Origin: Bacilli bacterium
GTDB lineage: Bacteria > Bacillota_I > Bacilli_A > RFN20 > CAG-826
Direction: 5' to 3'
NCBI GenBank assembly: GCA_024408305.1
Contig: JAKSVD010000003.1
Location: 1-32,160 of the forward strand
DNA: 32,160 bases
In this document: positions 7,499 to 16,254 of the stretch, piece after piece
Layout: every line of letters starts with the position of its first letter
How positions within the stretch are numbered: position 1 is the first letter of the stretch
The notes under the pieces: generated by a model
Told to the model about the DNA's origin: nothing
Seen by the model: only the letters and a program-made list of their open reading frames with translations
The model's database searches: none
Position numbers and translations under genes: made by a program

Positions 7499-9514
7499 AT
7501 GAAAAAGAAAATGTTAATGCTCGTAAGCCTTCTAGCAGTTGCGTCAATCACAGCATGTGGTTCTGGTGACGGCGGAGACTCAAGTAGCAGCGGCTCAAAG
7601 GCCTCAACAACATTATCTGTCGAAAATGACACCATCCCTGCCGGAGGTTCATTCTTCGATACTTGTAAGCCAACAGTCATTTACCGCGACAAAAACGGAA
7701 ATGAAGAGAACATGGCCGAATACAAGAACATGACAACATACGCTCTCACGGATGCTGAAGGCAATGAATATACTGCCGGCGAAGCTTTAAAGGCAGGCAA
7801 ATACACAGCAACCGCGACAGTTAAGAACCGTGAAGGTAAAGTAGAAATCACGGTCGAAGATGGTAATCCAGAATCCGGAGCAGAAGGAAAAGGATATAAG
7901 ACCTACTATGCTAAAGATTTCGAGAAACTCGCAATCATGAAGCACGAAAACACCGGTACATTAGGAGCCGGCAAGTTCCCATCACTTGGAACACCTAAGA
8001 TGTTAGTCGTCCCAGTTATCTTTAAAGATATGGAAGGCTATCAGGATTTCACTGACGAAGAGATCGAAGTTATCGAAAAGGCATTCTTCGGAGAAGCTAA
8101 CGATACAAGCTGGCAGTCAGTTAAATCATATTACTACTCAAGCAGCTACGGAAATCTCGATATCCAAGGCGAAGTTTCTAAGAAACAGTTCGTTTATTCA
8201 AAGACTGTTGCAGAATGCGAAAGACAGGGCTCGGGCTTTGCAGCTGGCGTTGCTCAATCTGCCGCAAACTGGTACATCCGCGAAAAAGGATTGAACGCAA
8301 CAGACTACGACTACGATAGAGACGGATATATCGATGGCATCAATGTCATCTATAAGACAACCGCTAAGGATAAAAATGATGGCGGCGCAGATTGCTGGTG
8401 GAACTACACATCATGTGTTAATTCACAGCCAAGCCTTTCTAACCCATCTGTCCACAGATACTTCTTCAGCGCATATAAGTACATCTCAACACCTTATTAC
8501 ACATATCCAAATCCAACAATCGATGCTCACACATTGATCCACGAAAACGGACACTTAATCGGTTTGAATGACTACTATTCATACGATAAAGATGATACAG
8601 GCACCGCATCAGAGGCACCTGCAGGATGCTGCGATATGATGGACTGGAACGTCGGAGACCACAACGGATACTCCAAGATGCTCTATAACTGGTTAAGAAA
8701 AGACGCATCATCAAAAGGCGTTAACCTTATGAATATTGATGGTTCTAGCGACAACTTCACGCTCCACATCAATTCATTCACTGACACAGGCGATCTCATC
8801 CTTATCAGAAACACGACAACCGATCCATGGAACCAGTCACCATATGATGAATATCTCATCATGCAGTATTACACACCAACCGGTGTTAATGAAGGTGACA
8901 AGAACGGTTACGGTGAATGGAAGCAGAACACCAACGCAGGAAATGCAGGAACATATGAATATCCTGGACTTCAGGTCTTCCACGTTGACTCCAGAATGGC
9001 TGTTCAGTACGGCAAGGTTGAAGGTGGAAAAACTGTTTCAGAAGGATACAGATATTTCGACCCAATGCTAGAAGAAGCAGATCCAATCCCAGAAAAGGAA
9101 ACAAGATTTGCAGATGGAACATATATCGGAGCACCAATCCAGATGACCGATAACACTCCATCAAGATCAAGCTACATTGATGAAAACGGAAAGATCCAGA
9201 AAGACGGAAACGTCAGAGAACTCAGTGCGATTCTCTCATCAGGCGTTAACGGATTGATCTCATCCTCTTACTACACAATGTTCGGTGTTCAGTCCAACCT
9301 CTTTGGCACCAAGGACTGGGCAGAAGCTCATGACTATTCATACTTTGCAGGTTCAAATACCTACTCTAACTTCAGAGTCAGAGACTTCTACATGCACGGC
9401 GAAGACGATTTAGTCTTCAATGACGGTTCAAAATTTAACTGGACAGTCAGCGTCGAAAGCCAGGACGAAACAGGATGCACACTCCACTTCGTCAACAACG
9501 ACGCAATCAAATAA
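7499..9514 (+). CDS. Secreted M6-family zinc metalloprotease lipoprotein
   Basis: A 671-aa surface protease. The start MKKKMLML follows AAAGGAG by eight bases. The signal peptide ends in lipobox ITAC, placing lipidated Cys20 before a Gly/Ser/Asp tether. Residues about 35-125 look like an immunoglobulin-like domain. The catalytic part has the M6 zinc motif HENGHLIGLNDYY: zinc ligands His348 and His352, catalytic Glu349, and Asp358 in the HExGHxxGxxD pattern. Upstream, DYDYDRDGYID (269-279) is the calcium-loop-like segment commonly seen before the zinc motif in this family. The family (immune inhibitor A type) degrades host or dietary proteins. Here it could supply peptides to the neighbouring Opp importer, which is inference. 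Codons are strongly biased to C-ending forms. It is followed after 36 bases by another lipoprotein gene, probably in the same transcript. Confidence 0.9.
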   Translation: MKKKMLMLVSLLAVASITACGSGDGGDSSSSGSKASTTLSVENDTIPAGGSFFDTCKPTVIYRDKNGNEENMAEYKNMTTYALTDAEGNEYTAGEALKAGKYTATATVKNREGKVEITVEDGNPESGAEGKGYKTYYAKDFEKLAIMKHENTGTLGAGKFPSLGTPKMLVVPVIFKDMEGYQDFTDEEIEVIEKAFFGEANDTSWQSVKSYYYSSSYGNLDIQGEVSKKQFVYSKTVAECERQGSGFAAGVAQSAANWYIREKGLNATDYDYDRDGYIDGINVIYKTTAKDKNDGGADCWWNYTSCVNSQPSLSNPSVHRYFFSAYKYISTPYYTYPNPTIDAHTLIHENGHLIGLNDYYSYDKDDTGTASEAPAGCCDMMDWNVGDHNGYSKMLYNWLRKDASSKGVNLMNIDGSSDNFTLHINSFTDTGDLILIRNTTTDPWNQSPYDEYLIMQYYTPTGVNEGDKNGYGEWKQNTNAGNAGTYEYPGLQVFHVDSRMAVQYGKVEGGKTVSEGYRYFDPMLEEADPIPEKETRFADGTYIGAPIQMTDNTPSRSSYIDENGKIQKDGNVRELSAILSSGVNGLISSSYYTMFGVQSNLFGTKDWAEAHDYSYFAGSNTYSNFRVRDFYMHGEDDLVFNDGSKFNWTVSVESQDETGCTLHFVNNDAIK

Positions 9515-9550
9515 GATTCAAACAATTGAATAAATTGAAAGGAAACTAAA

Positions 9551-11323
9551 ATGAAAACAAAGAAGTTACTTACAATGTCACTTGCTGCAATCATGGCATT
9601 TGCCTTAACAGCATGTGGCGAAAAACCATTCGATTACGGAACTGTCGAGGCAGAAAAGATCGTCATGTCTAGAAATGCCGTCACAGAAATCTCAATCGGC
9701 GAAACAATTGACCTTGCTGAAAACGTTAAGGTCACTCCAGAAGACGTAAAGTGGAATGTCGTTGAAGTCGAATCTTACGAAGGAATCGTTAAGATCGACG
9801 GCACAAAGATCACTGGCGTCAAAGCTGGCCACTTCAAGGTCAGAATCGTCGCAGGACCATCTCTTGCAAGCAAGGTCTACGAAGGCGACGTCATCTCACA
9901 GGCAATCAAAGATGCAAGAAGTCTCTTTGCTGCAATGGATGAATTCAACTACACAGCTTCATTACTCTCAAACGAAACAGCAAAGAAGTATGAAGACAGA
10001 CTCTACACAATCGCATGCCACAACGAAAACTACTTCTCATTCATCAATGAAGATGGCGAATTCGAAGGTATGATGAAGTCAGGCAAGGGACACTCACTCC
10101 AGTACACATATGGTGGCGCATCACTTGATCTCGATCAGACAACTCACCTCCCATACGGCGGAACATTAGAAGTCGAAGCAGGATACTATGCTGACCTCAG
10201 CCTCTATACATTCACAACTCCAATGGCTATCAGAGATGATTTAATCTCAGAAAGCGATGACGTTGACGGAATCGTCCTCGATGTCGATGCAACTCTCTTA
10301 GAAACAATCTTCGCTACAACTCTCGGAGTTGATTACGAAGCATTAAAGGCAGAAGTTGGCACAATCAAGTCATGCACTATCGAATACAACCCAAGCAAGG
10401 AAGCAGCAGCTCACCTCTATTTCTCAGACAAAAATAACAAGGATCTCTGCGAACTTCTCATCGAAAACGTTGGCTCAACATCAATCAAAGAAGTTGAAGA
10501 CTACATCAAGTCAAAAGAAGAACCAGCTCTCCCAGTCTTCCAGGCATTCAACGATGCAATGAACGACATCAACTCAAAGAAGAACTATAAGATGACTGGC
10601 AAGATCTCCATCGGTTCGTACAACAAGGCTGGCGCATGGGTTGAAACAACAAACGCAACAGCTATTGCAACAATGGCTGAAGATTGGCAGGGAATCACCC
10701 CAGCTTCATACACAGTCTATGTTGATGGCGAAAACTATATCGCATATGACGATTCAACCGGCAATGCAACAGTCTACGGCTATGACAACGGCCTTTACTA
10801 CAACACAGGCGTCAACAACAATGGCGTTTACACATGGGAAGAAAAGCAGGCAATCGAAGGCTTCGATTCAATCTGGTCAGAAGGACTTGCTATCTCAGAT
10901 CAGGGCTACACATCAGCAGCTGCTATCACTCCAGTTGACATCTCAGGCGAAGAACTCGAATCAATCTGCTGGGCAACAATCACAGAAAAGGACGGAGTCA
11001 CAGTTGGTGAATCATCAGTCTACGGTGACTACGGATACTTCTGCCAGATCGCTATGTCAATGGTTCCAGATTATGGTTCAGGCATCGCATTCATGTTCTC
11101 AACACTCTACTCAACAGCATATCCAACTGCTCAGTGGTATGACTTCATGGATGGAGTTGATGCATTTGTCGATACAAACAACAACACTGTTACAATCGCA
11201 ACATCACTCTCAGGCATGATCCAGGTTGGTAACGCAGTCTATGGCGTCCGCTTAGAGACAACATTCAGCGATGTCGGCACATCACAGAACTTAGATTCAA
11301 TCATTGCTGCTGCATTAGCTTAA
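9551..11323 (+). CDS. Large lipoprotein of unknown function with Ig-like N-terminal domain
   Basis: 590 aa; I do not recognise the family. The start has AAAGGA a few bases upstream. The signal peptide ends in lipobox LTAC with lipidated Cys22. Residues about 35-115 contain IDGTKITGVKAGHFKVRIVA, typical of a bacterial Ig-like (BIG_2-type) strand pair. The rest is beta-rich, with no transmembrane segment after the signal. Two stretches starting near FAAMDEFNYTAS (about 138) and FQAFNDAMNDIN (about 333) each lead into Tyr-rich strand patterns ending NYFSF / NYIAY, so the body may be an internal duplication. Codon choice is extreme, with ATC, CTC, AAC and GAA dominating, suggesting high expression. 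It lies directly behind the M6 protease gene and ahead of a strong terminator. Possible roles are surface binding or lipid carriage; neither can be shown here. Confidence 0.8.
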   Translation: MKTKKLLTMSLAAIMAFALTACGEKPFDYGTVEAEKIVMSRNAVTEISIGETIDLAENVKVTPEDVKWNVVEVESYEGIVKIDGTKITGVKAGHFKVRIVAGPSLASKVYEGDVISQAIKDARSLFAAMDEFNYTASLLSNETAKKYEDRLYTIACHNENYFSFINEDGEFEGMMKSGKGHSLQYTYGGASLDLDQTTHLPYGGTLEVEAGYYADLSLYTFTTPMAIRDDLISESDDVDGIVLDVDATLLETIFATTLGVDYEALKAEVGTIKSCTIEYNPSKEAAAHLYFSDKNNKDLCELLIENVGSTSIKEVEDYIKSKEEPALPVFQAFNDAMNDINSKKNYKMTGKISIGSYNKAGAWVETTNATAIATMAEDWQGITPASYTVYVDGENYIAYDDSTGNATVYGYDNGLYYNTGVNNNGVYTWEEKQAIEGFDSIWSEGLAISDQGYTSAAAITPVDISGEELESICWATITEKDGVTVGESSVYGDYGYFCQIAMSMVPDYGSGIAFMFSTLYSTAYPTAQWYDFMDGVDAFVDTNNNTVTIATSLSGMIQVGNAVYGVRLETTFSDVGTSQNLDSIIAAALA

Positions 11324-11340
11324 GTTATTCTTCAAATTTA

Positions 11341-11366
11341 GAGCTCGTGAAAACGGGCTCTTTTTT
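11341..11366 (+). terminator. Rho-independent terminator after the lipoprotein gene
   Basis: GAGCTCGT-GAAA-ACGGGCTC forms an eight-pair stem (one G-T pair) with a GAAA tetraloop, followed by six T. It starts 17 bases after the stop codon. Confidence 0.92.
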
Positions 11367-11369
11367 GAT

Positions 11370-11402
11370 GAAAGAAAGGGCCTACATCTTTCGATATAAG
11401 CC
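11370..11402 (-). terminator. Rho-independent terminator after the PIN-domain gene
   Basis: On the minus strand GGCTTATATC-GAAA-GATGTAGGCC pairs over ten positions (two G-T) with a GAAA tetraloop and a CTTTCTTTC tail. It begins just after the stop at 11409. Together with 11341-11366 it makes two back-to-back terminators for the convergent genes. Confidence 0.82.
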
Positions 11403-11408
11403 TAAACA

Positions 11409-13052
11409 TTAGTCTTTCTTCAGCTCAGATAATCTCTTTTGGAGTTCCCTAATGCCCCAGGTGAGTTTGCGCCTTTCACTTTCCTTGAGGTTGCGAGCTC
11501 TTTCAAGCTGTGCCTCTAAATCAGCAATTTTGCTCTTTAGAGGATAATTAGGATTCTGAACGTTGCACTTAAGTGGTTTCTCAATCTCAAGAGCTTTCTT
11601 AAGTTCAGCTGATACGGCCTCTTTCTTTGGTGCTTTTGCCTTTTCTTCGACTTTGGATTCTGCCTTTGCTTCATCCTTTACCTCATCTGCCTTTGTTTCA
11701 GCCTTTTTAGGGGCTTTTTTCTTAGGTGTTGAGGATTTAGCTTTCTCCATAGGAGAAGGAGCGGATTCAGCTGGTTTTACCTCTTCCACAGCTGGAGCAA
11801 CCTTAACTGGTTCTTCAACTGCTGTCTCTTTCTTTTTAGGAGCGTTCTTCTTAGGAAGGACCACTACTTTTTCTAGGCTAGCTTTGAAGTCTTTCGAAGT
11901 CTTAATGATGTGAATGACTATTCCGTCAAACTTAACGTCTAACTTAGCACCTTCACCCGAGAAATCACCGCTTGCAATGCGATCGCTTAATTCCTCAATA
12001 ATGATGTTAGCCTCACCGTGCCCCTCTTTAATGTATGGGACATCTTTTCTATGTGGGATGATGGATAAATGAGTACACGCGTTGATTGCGGCCTCATATG
12101 GTGTATTTCCGAATTCATACCACACATCCTTTGTCTCGTTTTTAGAAGGAGCTGGTTTCTTTACCTGTTTTTTGTTATCCGGTTGAACCTCAACAGTTTC
12201 TTGAACTTTTGCGGGTTTTTTCAAGGATTCTAAAGATTTTCTCAACTTATCTAAATCATAGGAGAGTTTTAATCCTTCAACAGATTTCTTGTCTTCCTTG
12301 CTAAGAAGAGAGATTTGTTCTTCTAAATCCTTGATCTTTTTGTCAGCTGGATAGTTCTGGTTGTTTAAATTTGCTGCGATTCTCTTGTCGTTTTTAAGAA
12401 TTGCTTGAATTGATGGGGTTGGCGCTGTCTCCTTGTTTTGAGGGACAACAGGTTTTTGTTTTTGCTGATTTTGGGCATTCTTAACAGGCGCACTGCTAAT
12501 GCCATTTGGTTTCTTGAATTTTGATTGGTTGTCCGTTGGGTTCCCTAGATTTTCTTCCAGTTCCCCTCTTTGATTGATCTTGTAAATTAGAACGAATCTG
12601 CCTCTAGATGAATCAAGTGAGTTCTGTTTCTTCAAATCTGTTGCAAGAGTTTTGTCTTGCGTAATGACAAGCACTTTCTTTTTGATTCTGTTGATAGACA
12701 CTTCTGAGAATATGGCATTGTCTGCAAAACCATCAGTATCCTTTTTCTTGTTGATCTGAATGGTTTTTCTCCATAATCTCCAGGAATCGTGCTTAAGAAT
12801 CTTTAGGGCTCTTTTGGCCGATACCGTCAAATGCGTTTTCGTCGTATTTGCGGCGTGCTTTGTTAATTCTGCATATACTTCGGAAAGGATTATAACTTTA
12901 ACTTTGTCTTTCCAGTAATATCTAGATTTGACCAGTAAATCCATGAACAGCGGGAACGAATCTTCCATCAAGGAACATGTGTCCAAGTAAACTAGATCGA
13001 AGACCAGCAATTTCTTCGCTAATTCAGAGGACTTTATTTCGTCACTGTACAT
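11409..13052 (-). CDS. PIN-domain protein with two coiled-coil repeats and Lys/Ala-rich linkers
   Basis: 547 aa. Residues about 15-158 look like a PIN nuclease domain: VYLDTCS (Asp24), SEVYAEL (Glu58/Glu62), FADNAI (Asp111) and VITQDKTLATDL (Asp133) supply the expected acidic cluster and final strand. PIN proteins are usually metal-dependent ribonucleases. After a Gln/Lys linker, a helical module at about 221-280 contains QNYP...KIKDLEEQI...LKKP. A related copy at 490-547 contains PNYP...KIADLEAQL...LKKD. Between them is a compact segment at about 309-398 (starting VWYEFGNTPYEAA) and a long Lys/Ala/Glu/Pro-rich stretch at 400-485. I know no named family with this architecture. It is not a short VapC toxin and has no antitoxin partner beside it. 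The ATG at 13052 lies 18 bases from its AGGAGG, unusually far. Confidence 0.75.
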   Translation of the reverse strand: MYSDEIKSSELAKKLLVFDLVYLDTCSLMEDSFPLFMDLLVKSRYYWKDKVKVIILSEVYAELTKHAANTTKTHLTVSAKRALKILKHDSWRLWRKTIQINKKKDTDGFADNAIFSEVSINRIKKKVLVITQDKTLATDLKKQNSLDSSRGRFVLIYKINQRGELEENLGNPTDNQSKFKKPNGISSAPVKNAQNQQKQKPVVPQNKETAPTPSIQAILKNDKRIAANLNNQNYPADKKIKDLEEQISLLSKEDKKSVEGLKLSYDLDKLRKSLESLKKPAKVQETVEVQPDNKKQVKKPAPSKNETKDVWYEFGNTPYEAAINACTHLSIIPHRKDVPYIKEGHGEANIIIEELSDRIASGDFSGEGAKLDVKFDGIVIHIIKTSKDFKASLEKVVVLPKKNAPKKKETAVEEPVKVAPAVEEVKPAESAPSPMEKAKSSTPKKKAPKKAETKADEVKDEAKAESKVEEKAKAPKKEAVSAELKKALEIEKPLKCNVQNPNYPLKSKIADLEAQLERARNLKESERRKLTWGIRELQKRLSELKKD

Positions 13053-13152
13053 ATGTATTGAATTCTTGTACCTCCTTTATCCTTATTTTACATAAAAATG
13101 CGCATATGTAATAGAAATCGTTATTCGGGAGTCTTTGATATTGGTTTCTTAT

Positions 13153-13181
13153 TTGAAAAATGCATCTCTAACAATTAGACT
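13153..13181 (+). promoter_or_regulatory. Probable leaderless promoter of the XRE regulator
   Basis: TTGAAA (13153-13158), a 17-base spacer and TAGACT (13176-13181). The ATG at 13189 is the eighth base after the -10, where transcription should begin, and no ribosome site precedes it. This box lies inside the longer TTG-initiated reading of the gene and argues for the ATG start. Confidence 0.5.
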
Positions 13182-13188
13182 TAAACGC

Positions 13189-13872
13189 ATGAGAGATTTA
13201 TCAAAGACCGTTGGAGAAAATATTGCAAACCTCAGAAAAGCAAGAGGACTCACTCAAGGCCAGCTTGCAGAGCGTTTTGCATATACCGACAAGGCTATAT
13301 CTAAATGGGAACGCGGCGATGTCTGTCCAGACGTCAGCACACTTCAGGAATTGGCGGATTTCTTCGGTGTTACGATGGATTACATGACTCACTTCCACAC
13401 AGAACAATCAATCCTTGAAGATCATAGCAAAGATCCAGCTACTATTAGACGAAATAGAATTATCATGACTGCATTGGTCTCAGTCTTCTTCTGGACTGTT
13501 GCCGCTGTATATTTCTCAGGATTCGCTATGACACATGAGGCGACATTGGGAGTTGATGCTTATAAGCAAGGATCAATCGCCTTTGCGTGGGCGATTCCTC
13601 TAACTGTCATAACCGTAACCGTCTATAACTATAGATTTGGAAAACCAGTAACAAAGATGCCGTTATTCATTTCTGTTGTTTGGTCGCTAGCCATTGCCTT
13701 ATACATTACATTTGGACTGTACGCAAACGCCTGGAACCTGTGGTTCGTCCTCTTCGTTGCGGTCCCACTTACCATCGCATTCCTTATCTTCTATCTATCA
13801 AGGTCATCAAAGCCTAAAGCTCCAGCACAAGAAGAAAACACAGGAGAACAAGAAAAAGACTGCGTTCAATAG
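13189..13872 (+). CDS. Membrane-anchored XRE-family transcriptional regulator
   Basis: 227 aa from the chosen ATG (MRDLSKTVGENIANLRK). Residues about 8-62 are a Cro/C1-type helix-turn-helix; the recognition part is LTQGQLAERFAYTDKAISKW, and the DVSTLQELADFFGV segment is standard. About residues 92-215 contain four predicted membrane helices: IIMTALVSVFFWTVAAVY, IAFAWAIPLTVITVTV, LFISVVWSLAIALYITFGL and LWFVLFVAVPLTIAFLIFYL. A short charged tail follows. Membrane-bound XRE regulators of this shape are common in Bacillota; their signals are mostly unknown. An upstream TTG at 13141, nine bases after GGGAG, would add 16 residues. I prefer 13189 because XRE proteins usually begin like this and a promoter overlaps the extension. 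It is divergent from the PIN gene and may control it. Confidence 0.85.
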   Translation: MRDLSKTVGENIANLRKARGLTQGQLAERFAYTDKAISKWERGDVCPDVSTLQELADFFGVTMDYMTHFHTEQSILEDHSKDPATIRRNRIIMTALVSVFFWTVAAVYFSGFAMTHEATLGVDAYKQGSIAFAWAIPLTVITVTVYNYRFGKPVTKMPLFISVVWSLAIALYITFGLYANAWNLWFVLFVAVPLTIAFLIFYLSRSSKPKAPAQEENTGEQEKDCVQ

Positions 13873-13886
13873 ACGCAGTTTTTTTC
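13854..13886 (+). terminator. Rho-independent terminator overlapping the XRE stop codon
   Basis: ACTGCGT (13859-13865) pairs with ACGCAGT (13873-13879), with TCAATAG as the loop, so the stop codon TAG lies in the loop. Seven T follow and matching A residues extend the stem. Confidence 0.9.
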
Positions 13887-14074
13887 GATTATCTCAGCTA
13901 ATCCAATCTTAAACGCTTTGATGGATGGGCTGAAACTGCATTAAGCTTCTCTTGACCAATTGATGTTGAGTGATAATAAGGTGTTATTAGCTTAGGCGGT
14001 AAATAGCTCTCTCCATAAACGCATAATCAAAAGATGCTTATACTCATCAAACATCAACGCATCGTTTATTTGCC
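13887..14074. other. Intergenic region, 188 bases, no gene recognised
   Basis: It lies between the convergent XRE and clpB genes. It holds only very short open frames, one six-pair AT hairpin (TAATAA-GGTG-TTATTA, 13974-13989) without a T-tail on either strand, and no clear terminator for clpB. No tRNA or known riboswitch shape is visible. Confidence 0.4.
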
Positions 14075-16198
14075 TCAGGCTTTGGCGTTTATTAGGACCT
14101 TGCAAGTAAGCCCATCTCCGTTGATTCCGATAATATACGATGTGTTAGCACGAATCTGCTGTCTAACAATAAGGTTGGCGATATAAGTCTCAACGTTGTC
14201 TTCGATATATCTCTTAAGTGGGCGAGCGCCAAATTCAGGGGTGTAAGCATCTCTAACTATCTTTTCCTTCAAATCATCGCTGAATTCGACATCAAAGTAT
14301 TGATCTTTTAATCTTGATTTTAGTTCTCCAAGCATCTTGTCGACGATACTTCTTTGGATGGATCTTCCTAGAGGATTGAAACATACGATTTCATCAATTC
14401 TATTAAGGAATTCAGGTTTAAATGATTTGTGCAACAGATCCTGCACTTTCTCGTTTTCGCCGTTAAGCAAATATTCGCTTCCAAGATTTGAAGTCATGAT
14501 GATTATGGTGTTCTTGAAATCAACAAGGTGACCTTGACTATCTGTAAGTCTTCCTTCATCAAGAATCTGGAGGAGCAAATTGAATACTTCAGGGTCTGCT
14601 TTTTCAATTTCATCAAACAAAACAATAGAGTATGGGTTTCTTCTTACTTTTTCGGTAAGCTGACCACCCTCTTCGTATCCAACATATCCAGGAGCAGCAC
14701 CAATCAACCTAGAAACTGAATACTTTTCCATATATTCAGACATGTCGATACGAATAATATTGTTTTCATTGTCAAAAAGGGCTTCCGCTAAAGCTTTTGC
14801 AACTTCAGTTTTACCAACGCCTGTTGGGCCTAAGAAAAGGAATGAACCAATTGGCTTATTTGGATTCTTAATTCCTGCTCTTTGTCTTAACATTGCGTTT
14901 GAAACTAAAGAGATAGCCTTATCCTGTCCAATAACCCTTTTCTTAAGAGTATCTTCAAGCGTTAAAACCTTCTCTCTATCTCCCTTTTCGATGCGATTTA
15001 CTGGAATTCCGGTCATTTTAGCGACGATTTTTGCGATATTAACTTCGTCGACAACCTCATCTATCAACCTTTCTTGAGCATCCGATTTTGAAGAGAGTTC
15101 CTTGATTCTCTTTTCTAGTTCAGGGATTGTCTGATATTGAAGTTTAGAAGCTTTCTCATAATTTCCGGATGAATAGAACGTCTGGAGATCAAGCTTGGCC
15201 TTTTCAAGTTCCACTTTTAAAGACTTAGCTTCTTCTATTTCCTTCTTTTCTTTTGTCCATTCGTTGACCAATACATTTTTGCGCTCTTTGAGTGCATCAA
15301 GTTCTTTATCTAAGTCGAACAATCTTAACTGAGAGGATTCATCCTTTTCTTTAGATAAGGCAACTCTTTCGATTTCGAGTTGTCTAATCTTTCTATCTAC
15401 CTCATCAAGTTCGGTAGGCATTGATTCCACTTCGACCTTAATGCTTGCGCAAGCCTCATCGATTAAATCGATTGCCTTATCTGGCAAGAATCTATTAGTT
15501 ATATATCTATTGGAAAGTGTTGCCGCTGCAACAATCGCATTATCTGTGATCTGAACACCATGATATGACTCATATCTTTCCTTGAGTCCTCTAAGGATTG
15601 AGATAGTGTCAGAGACTGTTGGCTCTTCAATTAAGACAGTCTGGAATCTTCTCTCTAAGGCTCTATCCTTCTCAATATACTGCCTATATTCGTTTAATGT
15701 TGTTGCGCCGATACAATCAATTTCGCCACGTGCGAGCAGTGGCTTAAGCATATTGGGCGCATCTAAAGCGCCAGATGTTCTACCTGCTCCAACAATAAGA
15801 TGGATCTCATCAATGAAAAGGATAATCTTTCCATTTGATTCCTTAATCTTCTTTAAGACATTTTTCAGTCTTTCTTCGAATTCTCCTTGGTATTTCGCGC
15901 CTGCAATTAAAGCGCCCATATCCAATTCATAAATGATTTTATCCTTGAGTGTGTTTGGTACATCGTTATTTACGATTCTTTGAGCCAAACCTTCGATAAT
16001 CGCTGTTTTACCAACACCAGGTTCTCCAAGCAAAATAACGTTGTTTTTGGTTTTTCTAGCGAGGATTTGCACTACTTTCCTGACCTCGTCGTCTGTTCCT
16101 ATAACTGGATCGACTTTGCCGTTCTTGCATGCGTCATTAATGTTTCTGCCAAACTTCTCTAAGATGTTTTCATCATTTACGTAATCTGTCATTTGCAT
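14075..16198 (-). CDS. clpB: ATP-dependent disaggregase ClpB, short form without N-terminal domain
   Basis: Hexameric AAA+ chaperone that threads aggregated proteins through its pore, normally with DnaK. It is 707 aa, against about 860 for full ClpB. It begins almost directly at the first ATPase domain: Walker A GEPGVGKT (58-65) and Walker B ILFIDE (126-131). Next comes the coiled-coil middle domain (about 255-385) that marks it as ClpB rather than ClpA/ClpC, then the second ATPase domain with GPTGVGKT (457-464) and pore loop GYVGYEEGG. The substrate-binding N-domain of about 140 residues is missing. The start is set by AGGAGG seven bases before ATGCAAATG; the ATGs further up lack such a site. 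The stop is TGA. A perfect CIRCE box in the promoter implies HrcA control. Confidence 0.96.
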   Translation of the reverse strand: MQMTDYVNDENILEKFGRNINDACKNGKVDPVIGTDDEVRKVVQILARKTKNNVILLGEPGVGKTAIIEGLAQRIVNNDVPNTLKDKIIYELDMGALIAGAKYQGEFEERLKNVLKKIKESNGKIILFIDEIHLIVGAGRTSGALDAPNMLKPLLARGEIDCIGATTLNEYRQYIEKDRALERRFQTVLIEEPTVSDTISILRGLKERYESYHGVQITDNAIVAAATLSNRYITNRFLPDKAIDLIDEACASIKVEVESMPTELDEVDRKIRQLEIERVALSKEKDESSQLRLFDLDKELDALKERKNVLVNEWTKEKKEIEEAKSLKVELEKAKLDLQTFYSSGNYEKASKLQYQTIPELEKRIKELSSKSDAQERLIDEVVDEVNIAKIVAKMTGIPVNRIEKGDREKVLTLEDTLKKRVIGQDKAISLVSNAMLRQRAGIKNPNKPIGSFLFLGPTGVGKTEVAKALAEALFDNENNIIRIDMSEYMEKYSVSRLIGAAPGYVGYEEGGQLTEKVRRNPYSIVLFDEIEKADPEVFNLLLQILDEGRLTDSQGHLVDFKNTIIIMTSNLGSEYLLNGENEKVQDLLHKSFKPEFLNRIDEIVCFNPLGRSIQRSIVDKMLGELKSRLKDQYFDVEFSDDLKEKIVRDAYTPEFGARPLKRYIEDNVETYIANLIVRQQIRANTSYIIGINGDGLTCKVLINAKA

Positions 16199-16226
16199 AA
16201 ACTTACCTCCTGTTTGAGACATCTTC

Positions 16227-16254
16227 ATTATAGTACTGTTTTTAGCACTCGCAA
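16227..16254 (-). promoter_or_regulatory. clpB promoter
   Basis: On the minus strand TTGCGA (16249-16254) and a perfect TATAAT (16227-16232) are separated by 16 bases. The -35 box lies inside the CIRCE element, so HrcA bound there would block RNA polymerase. Confidence 0.75.

Noticed and set aside
11409-13052. PIN protein as a VapC toxin of a toxin-antitoxin pair
   Set aside because: It is four times too long, carries extra domains, and its divergent neighbour is a membrane XRE regulator separated by a promoter region rather than a co-transcribed antitoxin.
13974-13989. AT hairpin TAATAA-GGTG-TTATTA as a riboswitch or terminator
   Set aside because: It is a short, weak stem without a T-tail, lying between two convergent gene ends and not in a leader.
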